Source of the DNA: Amycolatopsis pretoriensis
GTDB taxonomy: Bacteria; Actinomycetota; Actinomycetes; Mycobacteriales; Pseudonocardiaceae
Direction of reading: 5' to 3'
DNA length: 64,000 nucleotides
Assembly (NCBI RefSeq): GCF_900107925.1
Contig: NZ_FNUJ01000012.1
Location: 220,839-284,838 of the forward strand
Under the pieces are notes generated by a model that saw nothing but the letters and a program-made list of their open reading frames with translations, had not been told where the DNA came from and ran no database searches. Below, in pieces: positions 8,261 to 16,502 of this stretch. The translations under genes were made by a program, and so were the position numbers. Every line of letters begins with the position of its first letter. Position 1 is the stretch's first letter.

Positions 8261-10836
8261 TGGATAGTCCGGTGACCGATCTGGCGGGCAATCTGCTGTT
8301 CTGCGCCGACGGCTCGACCTGGGCGGTGTGGCGGGTCCTTCCGCACGAGAGCGCGCGCGCCAGCGGTCGGCGGTTGCGGGACCTCTACGACCGCACCGTG
8401 ACGCTGATGAAGTCGCTGCGCGGCGAGGTGATGATCGCTTCCCTGTGCGAGCAGGTGCCGGCCCACGCGATCGTCCAGCGGTGTGTCGAGGGCATCGACC
8501 TCGACGCCAACCCGCAGTGGGCGGAGACCGTCCACAACGCGTGGGATCAGCTCGACACCCTCGACGTCCTCGGCCGCAGCTACTGGCTCGCCAAGCCCCT
8601 GTCCGGGCACGGTTGGAAGGAATCCGCTCAGGCGATGCTGCGCGCGACGAGCGCGGCCCTTGGTGAGCAAATCGGCCTCCCAGCGCGACCGGCTTCCGCC
8701 GCGGCGGTGGCTGCAGGCCGGGAGCGGTCCCGGGTGGTGGCGCAGGAACTCGGCGGTGTCATCCCGCTGCGGCCGGCTTCGGAGGCGGAGTTGCTGTGGT
8801 GGCTCAGCCGCGCTCCGGTCCGCGGTGTGAACGAACCTCAGCTCGACCGTACCTCTTCAGTGCACAACACCGGCGCCGCGGTGCGTCGGGGGAGCGGGCG
8901 ATCCCGGTTGACGCTCCTCCGCGGCTGCGTCTTCGACGAGGGCGGCCGGACTGATCCGGTCGAAGATCGCCGAGGTTGGGGGCCGTTCGGGCTGCTGAAC
9001 CGCCGGTTCGTCAAGTGCGTGACACCGCACGACGACGGCGCCATCGCCAGCTACCAGGCATACCTCGTGCTGGCGGAGATGCCGCGCGTGTTCACCTTCC
9101 CCGGTCACGAAATCCTTGCCCGGCTCTCGGACATCGGTTTCGGTGTCGACTACGCGCTGCGGATCACCGCCCGGTCGAACGAGGACGCTCGCGCCACCAA
9201 CCGGCGCCGCACCCGCGACCTCATGAGCCAGGACGAGGAGCATGCCGGCGACACCGCGGGTGTCCCGGCGGACGTTGTGTCTGCGCAGGAGGAGATCCAG
9301 CACAAGAACGCCCGGCTCGGCGCCAGCTCCACTGAGATCGACCTCGAAGTCGGCGTCATCGCCTGCGTTTGGGGCGCCACCGCCCGCGACGCGGACGCTC
9401 GCGCCAAGGTGCTCCGGCAGGCGTTCCTCGGCGGCGAATACCGGTGGGAACGACCGCTCGGCGGCCAGCGGCAGCTCTACCAGGCGATGCTCCCGGGTAG
9501 CCGGACGCCGATGGTGGTCCGCGAATGCAGCCAGAACCTCCTCTCCACGGACGCGGCCATGCTCCTACCTGTATCGGCGACCGACTTCGGAGATCCCGCC
9601 GGCGCCCTGTTCGGCTTGACCGTCGACGGCGGCGCCATCGCGCCTTTCCTGCTCGACCCGACGTACGGGCCGACACACGACTCGTCCGGCGGCATAGCGG
9701 TCATCGGCGAGCTCGGCGCCGGTAAGTCGGTCGTGCTGAAGAATGTCGCCGCGGTCGTACGGCTGATGCTCGACGGCCGCGTCATCGTCATCGACCGGAC
9801 TCGCAGCCGCGAATGGGCGCCCGTCGCCGCCGCGCTGCCGGGGAACGCTCAGATCGTCGACATCATCGACCCCAGCCTCGACGACCGCCCCGGCGCGGCC
9901 GAGCTGCGCCATTCGTGCGACCCGCTGCGGGTCTTCCGCACCGCCGGCAAGTCCAGCACCGGCATCGCCGAGACCTTCTTCGCGTCCTGGCTCGACCTGG
10001 AGTCCAACTCCGCCGAGCGCGACGCCCTCGGCGCCGGCCTCGACGCCATCAGCGGACACCCGGACGCCTCCAGTAACCGACTTGTCGACATCCTCCGCGA
10101 GCACGGCGCCCGAGATCCCGCTGCTCGTGCGTTGGCCGATCGGCTCGACCGGTTGCGGCGCGACCCGATCACCCGCCCGATCTTCGACTCCGACCTTGCT
10201 CCGGTTGATCTGTTCGGCGCGGACATGGTGGTGTTCTGCACCAACGAGATCCCGCTACCGAGCGCGCTGGAGATGAGCAACGAGCGGATGGCCGCCCGCA
10301 TCCCGCCGCGCAAGCTCTTCGGCCGCGCCTTCCACCTGCTCATCGCCGCGATCGCCAAGGAAATCTGTTTCACCCCAGGCCGGTGGGGCGAGTTCATCTG
10401 CGACGAGGCCTACAACGTCACCGGCACCCCCGAAGGACAGCAGATCGCTCTGGAGTTCGTTCGCGACGGGCGCAAACACGGCGCCGACGCCGCCTTCGGT
10501 TCCCACGCACCGAAAGACCTCGGCGACGAGGTCCTACGTGGACTGATCGCGGTTCGGTTTCTCGGACGCCACCGCGACGACGGCCTCGCCCGCAGCGGCC
10601 TGGCATGGCTCGGCGTCGACCCCGCCGACACCCACTACCAGGAGGTTGTCACAAAGGACCTTTCGCCGATGAATCCGGCTGGTGGCGAAGAGGAACGACG
10701 AACCCGAGCGGGGGAGTTTCTCGTACGTGACCACAGTGGACGAATCGGCAAGGTGAAAGTGATGACCCAGCCGTACCGGACCTTGCCGGACGCCGTGCTC
10801 ACCACGCCCACCGTTGCCCGCGGGCACGGCGGCTAG
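8260..10836 (+). CDS. VirB4/TraC-like conjugation ATPase
   Basis: An 858-residue cytoplasmic ATPase powering the type IV secretion channel. Walker A is GELGAGKSV near residues 483-491. Walker B is FICDEAYNV near residue 710, followed by an arginine-containing segment (LEFVRDGRKHGAD) and the motif GSHAPKDLGDE, typical of VirB4/TcpF-type ATPases. The N-terminal half has the poorly conserved VirB4 fold. ATG 8260 follows GGAG at 8251-8254; a GTG three bases upstream is also possible. It is the strongest marker that this region is a conjugation module rather than a plasmid remnant. Confidence 0.88.
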   Translation: MDSPVTDLAGNLLFCADGSTWAVWRVLPHESARASGRRLRDLYDRTVTLMKSLRGEVMIASLCEQVPAHAIVQRCVEGIDLDANPQWAETVHNAWDQLDTLDVLGRSYWLAKPLSGHGWKESAQAMLRATSAALGEQIGLPARPASAAAVAAGRERSRVVAQELGGVIPLRPASEAELLWWLSRAPVRGVNEPQLDRTSSVHNTGAAVRRGSGRSRLTLLRGCVFDEGGRTDPVEDRRGWGPFGLLNRRFVKCVTPHDDGAIASYQAYLVLAEMPRVFTFPGHEILARLSDIGFGVDYALRITARSNEDARATNRRRTRDLMSQDEEHAGDTAGVPADVVSAQEEIQHKNARLGASSTEIDLEVGVIACVWGATARDADARAKVLRQAFLGGEYRWERPLGGQRQLYQAMLPGSRTPMVVRECSQNLLSTDAAMLLPVSATDFGDPAGALFGLTVDGGAIAPFLLDPTYGPTHDSSGGIAVIGELGAGKSVVLKNVAAVVRLMLDGRVIVIDRTRSREWAPVAAALPGNAQIVDIIDPSLDDRPGAAELRHSCDPLRVFRTAGKSSTGIAETFFASWLDLESNSAERDALGAGLDAISGHPDASSNRLVDILREHGARDPAARALADRLDRLRRDPITRPIFDSDLAPVDLFGADMVVFCTNEIPLPSALEMSNERMAARIPPRKLFGRAFHLLIAAIAKEICFTPGRWGEFICDEAYNVTGTPEGQQIALEFVRDGRKHGADAAFGSHAPKDLGDEVLRGLIAVRFLGRHRDDGLARSGLAWLGVDPADTHYQEVVTKDLSPMNPAGGEEERRTRAGEFLVRDHSGRIGKVKVMTQPYRTLPDAVLTTPTVARGHGG

Positions 10837-10874
10837 GACCGCGCAGCGCTAGGCGCCCGTCCCGATTCAGCGGA

Positions 10875-11432
10875 TCACAGCTGGGCGACCGGCAGGCCGA
10901 GCTCCGCGCACGTGTTCGCGGTGCCCGGGAACACTCCCACGGCGCCTTCGGTGGCGCCGGCGGCCTTGGAGGTGAGGACGCACGCGACGAGCTGCGGGAT
11001 CCGGTAGGAGGTGGCACCTGGTTGCCGCGGTTGGAAGTCGTAGACGTTCGACTGCCAGCTGTCGACGCAGATCTGCATGATGTCGGCGGTGAGGTCGACG
11101 CGACCGTCCCGGCCGCCGACGCCGATCGCGATGTGCTGGTTCGGTGCGGTGCTGCCGATGTCGGCGGTGCGGTAGCAGTAGCCGACCTCCCGCTCGGTCG
11201 GAGCGAGCGGAGTGCCCGGGGCGGCGGTGTCGACGGCGCTGTGTCCGCCGGCGGCGAGCATCACGCCAACGGAAATTCCGGCGACGCCGACCACGGCGGC
11301 AGCGACGCCGAGCAGTGCCTGACGCCGCCGGCGAGCCCGGCCTCGGGACTCGAGAGCGTCGAGGTCCAGCTGCAGCGGAGGTTCGTCGGCGCCGAGTGCC
11401 CGGACCAGCAGGTCCTTCTCGTCGGTGGTCAT
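10875..11432 (-). CDS. Membrane-anchored anti-sigma-like protein
   Basis: A 185-residue protein with a cytoplasmic N-terminal segment of about 35 residues, an Arg-rich stop (SRGRARRRRQALL), one membrane helix (LGVAAAVVGVAGISVGVMLAA), and an extracytoplasmic domain with four cysteines (GYCYRT, QICVDS, LVACVL, NTCAEL) that could form two disulfides. Its start overlaps the stop of the ECF sigma gene, the usual arrangement of sigma/anti-sigma pairs. No zinc anti-sigma HxxxCxxC motif is seen, so the family assignment comes from context. Confidence 0.6.
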   Translation of the reverse strand: MTTDEKDLLVRALGADEPPLQLDLDALESRGRARRRRQALLGVAAAVVGVAGISVGVMLAAGGHSAVDTAAPGTPLAPTEREVGYCYRTADIGSTAPNQHIAIGVGGRDGRVDLTADIMQICVDSWQSNVYDFQPRQPGATSYRIPQLVACVLTSKAAGATEGAVGVFPGTANTCAELGLPVAQL

Positions 11433-11938
11433 TGGGTGCTCCCCTCGGCCGGACCGGTCGCCGCGGCGGGTTCGCCGAGCAGTTGCCGGAGTGCGGTGAG
11501 ACCGCGCGCGGTCTGCGATCGCACGGTGCCTTCGGAGATGCGCAGCACCTTCGCGACTTCAGTGCTCGTGAGGTCGCTGAAGTACCGCAGCACCAGGACC
11601 GCACGCTGCCGTGGCGGCACCTGCTGCAGGGCGGTGCGGACGTCGAGTGCGTCCGCGTGCTCCGCGCTCGCAGCCGGTGTGTCCGGTAGTTCGTGACGCA
11701 GCTCGGCGCGGCGATACGGGCGGCGGGACTTGTCGATCGCCAGCCGGGCGATGACCCGGCGGGCGTAGGCGTCGACGCCGTCGGTGTCGATGCGTTGCCA
11801 GCGGGTGTAGAGGCGTAGCAACGCCGTCTGCACGAGGTCTTCGGCCAGCGCCCAGTCGCCGCACATCAGGAACGCTTCGCGCCGCCAGATGACGGCGCGG
11901 TCCTGTGCGACCTGGCTGAACTCCCATCGATCGGCCAC
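11429..11938 (-). CDS. ECF sigma factor (SigE-like family)
   Basis: A 169-residue extracytoplasmic-function sigma factor. Region 2 is FLMCGDWALAEDLVQTALLRLYTRW and region 4 is QVPPRQRAVLVLRYFSDLTSTEVAKVL followed by ISEGTVRS, matching the actinobacterial SigE-like group. GTG 11938 follows GAGAGGGG at good spacing. It is translationally coupled to the membrane protein downstream. It sits in the opposite orientation between the virB4-like and virB6-like genes, so it may control the transfer genes in response to an envelope signal (inference). Confidence 0.85.
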   Translation of the reverse strand: MADRWEFSQVAQDRAVIWRREAFLMCGDWALAEDLVQTALLRLYTRWQRIDTDGVDAYARRVIARLAIDKSRRPYRRAELRHELPDTPAASAEHADALDVRTALQQVPPRQRAVLVLRYFSDLTSTEVAKVLRISEGTVRSQTARGLTALRQLLGEPAAATGPAEGSTQ

Positions 11939-12097
11939 GATCACCCCTCTCTCACCGGTACATACGAGACCACACCGGCAGACCGTTGCATGATCGCCCC
12001 AACGAATCTCCGGAACGCTGCGCCACGCGCGCTGACCTGCATGAAACCGCCCCACAGGAGCCCTGTCTGAAGCACGACGGTGCGACGGGGAGGGTCG

Positions 12098-14107
12098 ATG
12101 AGGCTGGCATTGGCGCTGACGATCGCCATCTTGATCGCGCTGCTGAATCCCGTCGTGGCCACAGCGCAGACCACAACGAACCCGTGCGAGCCGTACCCGA
12201 CCTGCTTGTGGATCCCCGGAAACCAGCCGGTCCCGCCGACGCCGGACCCAGACGCGCCGCCACTGCCGCTGCAGGACGACCCCGGACACCACGTACACCT
12301 CGGCGGGATCTTCAGCATCGACGACGGCTACGGCCGCGACCTCCACAACTACGACCTCTTCGCCAACCTACCCTCGCTGCTGGACAACCCGATGCCGGCA
12401 ATCTGGCTGTGGCTGGGCAACATCGGCTTCGCCGTCGGCAAGTACGCGGTCGGGTTCTCGGTCTGGTTCACCGAATGGGCCGCCTCCACCCAGGTCTTCG
12501 ACTGGATTAAAGCCCCGGCCCGCGACCTCGAAAGCATCTGGCAGACCTCCGTCATCGGTGAGCTGAAGCTCCGCGAGATCGCGATGCTCACTGCCACCTG
12601 CTACCTCGGGCTGCTGTTCGCCCGCGGCCTGACCACCCGGGCATGGCGGGAGACCGCGTCCACCATCGCGGTCAACGTCCTCGCCATCGCGATCCTCACC
12701 CACCCCGTCGACTTCCTCATCGGCGACGACGGGGTGCTGTCGCTGTCCCGCGACCTGGGCGCCGACGTCTCGAGCGTGGTCATGGGCCAAGAGCCCGGCG
12801 GTACCGGAAACCCGGCGGCGCCGATCGGCCAGGCGTTCATCGACAACCTGCTCGTCACGCCCTGGGAGACGCTCAACTACGGCACGCCGATCAGCCGCGT
12901 CAAAGGCATCGCCGGTGCCTGTCAGTACTCGGTCAAGAAGGTCCTCGACGACGGGCCGTGGTCCAGCAAGGATGACAGCACCAAGGCCCGCGAACTCGAC
13001 GGCTGCCCCGGCGACTACGGCAAGTACAACGAGGTCGCAGACGGCGACCGCGCCCTCGGCGCCTGGCTCTACGCCATCGCGATGCTCCTATTCGCGATCC
13101 TTGTGATCTGCCTCAACACCGTCCAAGTCCTCGCTCCGTACCTGCTGCTGTTCGAAGGGTTGCTGCTGGCGCTCGCGCTGGTGGCCGCGCTGGTGCCCTC
13201 GATGCAGCACCAGCTCGCCTACCGGGTCAGCTCCATCGCCGCCACCATCGCCAAGCTTCTGGCCGGTATGGCGTTCCTCGCCGTCATGACCGTGCTGCTG
13301 CGCACCCTCATGCTGGCCGACCTCGGCCCGCAGCTCGTTCGGTTCGCCGTCATCGACCTCGTCGTCTTCTCCGGCTTCGTCTTCCGCAAACGGCTCGCCG
13401 CGAACCTTCAGCGCGTCCGCGGCCAAGTCAGCTCGCGGCTGCAGCGCCTGGGCCGACCCCGACGCGCTCCGAAGGCGCTGCCGACACCGATCGTCCCGGC
13501 CGGCCCGGATCGGGTGGCCAGGACCGTCAAGGCCGGGACGGCAGCGTTCGCGGAGACGGTGGCTCCGGTCGGACGGCTGAAGGAGCGCCTGGTCACCGCG
13601 GGCCGCACCGGTGGGAAGGTCGGTGGGACGGCGCTCAAGTACACCGTCGGGGCGCCGGTCTCGTGGCCGCAAGCCGCGCAACGCGCGCAGACGGCGCTCA
13701 CCGCGAAGGGCGGCGTCGCCAAAGCCGCATTGGCCCGCCACGCTGCCGCCGCGAAGACGTACACGACCGCCTACGCCGGCAACCTCGGCACGGCGGCCGG
13801 CGCCATACCGGTGTGGCAGGCGGCGAGCACCGTGCTCACCGCACTTGGTGACCGACCGGACCGGCCGAAGCCGAGCCCCTCGACTTACCGGGAGCCCGAG
13901 CTCACCGGGGCGACGCCACTGGCAGCCGGCCGGACGCCGGAGTTCACCGGCACCGATCTCGCCGTTGCAGCACGTGGCCGCGGGTTTCTCCCGAAGCCAT
14001 CGGCGCAGCCGCCAGAGTCGCCCCTGCCGCCGGCGATGCTGCCGACCCCCGTTCCGTGGGCGCAGCGGTTGCGGGATCGGCTCGGCACCTTCGCGGACCG
14101 GCGATGA
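12098..14107 (+). CDS. VirB6/TrbL-like polytopic membrane protein
   Basis: A 669-residue protein with a signal-peptide-like start (ALTIAILIALLNPVVATAQ), an extracytoplasmic region with paired cysteines (PCEPYPTCLW), and at least five membrane helices between residues about 110 and 430. A long basic, Ala/Pro-rich cytoplasmic tail follows. This topology and its position between the VirB4-like ATPase and a cell-wall hydrolase match TrbL/VirB6-type channel proteins. ATG 12098 has GGGGAGGG upstream. Its stop overlaps the next start (ATGA). Confidence 0.78.
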   Translation: MRLALALTIAILIALLNPVVATAQTTTNPCEPYPTCLWIPGNQPVPPTPDPDAPPLPLQDDPGHHVHLGGIFSIDDGYGRDLHNYDLFANLPSLLDNPMPAIWLWLGNIGFAVGKYAVGFSVWFTEWAASTQVFDWIKAPARDLESIWQTSVIGELKLREIAMLTATCYLGLLFARGLTTRAWRETASTIAVNVLAIAILTHPVDFLIGDDGVLSLSRDLGADVSSVVMGQEPGGTGNPAAPIGQAFIDNLLVTPWETLNYGTPISRVKGIAGACQYSVKKVLDDGPWSSKDDSTKARELDGCPGDYGKYNEVADGDRALGAWLYAIAMLLFAILVICLNTVQVLAPYLLLFEGLLLALALVAALVPSMQHQLAYRVSSIAATIAKLLAGMAFLAVMTVLLRTLMLADLGPQLVRFAVIDLVVFSGFVFRKRLAANLQRVRGQVSSRLQRLGRPRRAPKALPTPIVPAGPDRVARTVKAGTAAFAETVAPVGRLKERLVTAGRTGGKVGGTALKYTVGAPVSWPQAAQRAQTALTAKGGVAKAALARHAAAAKTYTTAYAGNLGTAAGAIPVWQAASTVLTALGDRPDRPKPSPSTYREPELTGATPLAAGRTPEFTGTDLAVAARGRGFLPKPSAQPPESPLPPAMLPTPVPWAQRLRDRLGTFADRR

Positions 14108-15096
14108 ACCCGCTGCTCGCCCTGCGCGCCGCCGAGATCGCGCGAGAGCAGGTCCGTGAACATCCTGGGCGCTGGGGCTGCCTGGCCGTGGTGCTGCTTT
14201 TCGGGCCGCCCGCGATCTGCGTGCTGATCGTCGTCGTTCTGCTCACCACGCTCACCGGAGCCGGCGACACCAGCTCGGCGTCTGCTCCCGGCGACGGTGC
14301 GGTGGCCGACATCCCGCCCGACTACCTCGCCCTCTACCGCCAGGCCGCCCAGACCTGCCCCGGGCTCGACTGGTCGATCCTCGCCGCCATCGGCAAGATC
14401 GAAACCGACCACGGCCGCTCCACGCTGCCCGGCGTCCACAGCGGGGAGAACAGCGCCAAAGCCGGCGGCCCGATGCAGTTCCTGCAACCGACCTTCGACA
14501 GCGTCGTCGCCCGCCACCCGATCCCGCCCGGCGGCGCGCACCCGCCGTCGCGGTACAACCCGCACGACGCGATCTATGCCGCCGCGGCCTACCTCTGCGA
14601 CTCCGGCGCCCGCGACGGCCGGGACCTGCACGCCGCGATCTTCGCTTATAACCACGCTGAGTGGTACGTCCGGAAGGTGCTCGACCAAGCGCAGCGCTAC
14701 AGCTGCGGAGCAGTGCGGGCACCGAACAAGTCGGCTCAACTGGCGGTCTCTTTCGCGTGCGACCAGCTCGGTTTGCCGTACGTCTGGGGTGGCAACGGTC
14801 CCTCCGGCGGTGACTCCGGCTTCGACTGCTCCGGCTTGACCAAAGCCGCGTTCGCCGCGATCGGGATCGATCTACCGCGGACCGCCCAAACCCAGTATGG
14901 AGCCGGGCCGCGAGTCCCGGCCGGAGATGTGAAGCCAGGCGATCTCGTGTTCTTCGGAACCGGACCCGCTCACGTCACTCACGTCGGGCTTGCCCTATCC
15001 TCCGCCAAGATGATCAACGCGCCCGACTTCGGCAAGCCGGTGCGCATCGACCCGCTCGGTCGCAATCTGGTCGGCGTCACGCGCCCAGCGGGCTGA
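14104..15096 (+). CDS. Bifunctional peptidoglycan hydrolase (SLT + NlpC/P60), VirB1-like
   Basis: A 330-residue membrane-anchored cell-wall hydrolase. One TM helix (LAVVLLFGPPAICVLIVVVL, residues ~22-45) is followed by a lytic-transglycosylase domain with catalytic Glu in AIGKIETDHGRS and the motif GGPMQFLQPTF. An NlpC/P60 domain follows with FDCSGLTKAAF (Cys), HVTHVGLAL (His) and an Asn/Asp near NAPDF. Such two-domain enzymes open the wall for the mating channel, as in TcpG/Tn916 Orf14-type proteins. It is the last gene of the uninterrupted transfer block; cargo begins right after it. Confidence 0.9.
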   Translation: MNPLLALRAAEIAREQVREHPGRWGCLAVVLLFGPPAICVLIVVVLLTTLTGAGDTSSASAPGDGAVADIPPDYLALYRQAAQTCPGLDWSILAAIGKIETDHGRSTLPGVHSGENSAKAGGPMQFLQPTFDSVVARHPIPPGGAHPPSRYNPHDAIYAAAAYLCDSGARDGRDLHAAIFAYNHAEWYVRKVLDQAQRYSCGAVRAPNKSAQLAVSFACDQLGLPYVWGGNGPSGGDSGFDCSGLTKAAFAAIGIDLPRTAQTQYGAGPRVPAGDVKPGDLVFFGTGPAHVTHVGLALSSAKMINAPDFGKPVRIDPLGRNLVGVTRPAG

Positions 15097-15266
15097 GTGC
15101 GATTTGTTCAGTAACGAGGCTAGGTCTGAACTTGCCAGACTTCGGTGGCCTGAGCTCCCTCGTAAGCCGCTGTCTTCACGCGGGACGAACCCGAAGACGG
15201 CGACGCCGGCTGCCGCGAGTCCTTGCCGCGCAGCAGGACCTGTGCACGATAACGTCAGCACTCTGC

Positions 15267-15926
15267 TCAGACGCGGAGGGCCAGGATCGAGTCGAAAGAG
15301 TTCAAGGAATCAGGGCCAACGGGCGAATCTTCTCTCGCAATGTGTACCGGCCGTAGCCCTGCTCGGCGGGCGGCGGCAACTTCGGCGGTATCGTCGCTGA
15401 GGAATAGAATCTCGGATGGCGGCACCCCGAGCGATCCTGCGATGCGCAGGTACGAGCCGGCCTTCTTCTTCGGCCCGCCGTTCACAGTGTCGAAGTAGCC
15501 GCTGACGTGCCCGGTCAGGTCGCCGTGCTGGGTGTGGGCGAACCACGCCTGCTGGGCCGCGACGGAGCCGGATGAGTAGATGTAGACCGGTTCGCCGTTC
15601 GTGCTCCACCGTCGGAAGGCCGGCGGGACGTCGTCGTAGACGTGGGCCGTCAGTTCTCCGCGTTCGTAACCTGCCGCCCAGATCATGCCCTGCAGGGTTT
15701 TCAACGGGGGCACCTTCTCGTCCGCGTCGTGCCAGGCGAGCAAGACTTGGGTCACCTCGTCCGCGCCGGCATCGGGGTCGCCCAGGTGTGCGCGGACCTC
15801 GGCCACCACTTCGTGCGCTTCGGGCAATCGGACCCACTGGGCGAGTCGTTGCCGCGCATAGGGGAACAGCTTTTCGCGGACGTGGGAGGCGCGGCTCGTC
15901 GTCCCTTCGATGTCGGCCAAGATCAC
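15267..15926 (-). CDS. mtnC: Enolase-phosphatase E1 (MtnC)
   Basis: HAD-type bifunctional enzyme of methionine salvage that converts 2,3-diketo-5-methylthiopentyl-1-phosphate through enolisation and dephosphorylation to acireductone. Motifs: VILADIEGTTS (nucleophile Asp), YIYSSGSVAAQ, KKKAGSYLRIA and FLSDDTAEVAAA. The 219-residue length is normal. The GTG at 15926 overlaps the mtnD stop (GTGA). It is the last gene of the minus-strand operon that starts with SAM decarboxylase, so its role is to recycle MTA-derived carbon back to methionine. Confidence 0.93.
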   Translation of the reverse strand: MILADIEGTTSRASHVREKLFPYARQRLAQWVRLPEAHEVVAEVRAHLGDPDAGADEVTQVLLAWHDADEKVPPLKTLQGMIWAAGYERGELTAHVYDDVPPAFRRWSTNGEPVYIYSSGSVAAQQAWFAHTQHGDLTGHVSGYFDTVNGGPKKKAGSYLRIAGSLGVPPSEILFLSDDTAEVAAARRAGLRPVHIAREDSPVGPDSLNSFDSILALRV

Positions 15927-16495
15927 GGGATATCCAGCAGTTCGTCGAGCGAGGGCATGCGGCTGGCGATGTCGTCTCCGGTGAAGTTGCCGACCCAGCC
16001 CCCGGCGGTGCGGAAGAAGCGGATGGCGCTGAAGTTCGGGTTCTCGCCCATGTCGAACCAGTGCGGGATTCCGGCGGGCACGGCGAGCAGGTCGCCGGGG
16101 CCGCAGACCACGGCGTGGACTCGGTCGTCCAGGTGGAGGTAGAAGCAGCCGAATCCGTGTGCGAAGAACCGGACTTCGTCCTCGTCGTGGCTGTGCTCGG
16201 CGAGGAACTTCGCGCGGGCCTCGGCCGCCCGTTTCCGGGTTTCGGCGTCGCTGCCCGGCCGCAAGGACACGACGTCGACGACCTCGTATCCCGCTTCTCG
16301 CGTGAGCTGGCGGGCCGGTTGCTCGTACCGGGTGATGATGTCTACCTCGGAAGGCTCGCCCGGCAGCGGCACGGCGCGCCAAGTGGACAGCGTGATGTCG
16401 TGGGGTCGGAGGTGCTCGGCGATCGCGGCGCGATCGTGGGTGCTGAGCCGGACGTCGTTGCGGTCGGTGTCGGACATGACGTGCAGGAGGGTCAT
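15923..16495 (-). CDS. mtnD: Acireductone dioxygenase (MtnD)
   Basis: Cupin metalloenzyme that oxidises acireductone to the methionine keto-acid 2-oxo-4-methylthiobutyrate plus formate (Fe form). Metal ligands are visible in EHSHDEDEVRFF (HxHxxxxE pattern) and in VPAGIPHWFD. The 190-residue length matches bacterial ARD. It starts seven bases after the mtnAB stop and overlaps mtnC, so all three are one translational unit. The final transamination to methionine would need an aminotransferase; none lies in this operon. Confidence 0.93.
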   Translation of the reverse strand: MTLLHVMSDTDRNDVRLSTHDRAAIAEHLRPHDITLSTWRAVPLPGEPSEVDIITRYEQPARQLTREAGYEVVDVVSLRPGSDAETRKRAAEARAKFLAEHSHDEDEVRFFAHGFGCFYLHLDDRVHAVVCGPGDLLAVPAGIPHWFDMGENPNFSAIRFFRTAGGWVGNFTGDDIASRMPSLDELLDIP

Positions 16496-16502
16496 CGTGG
16501 CC

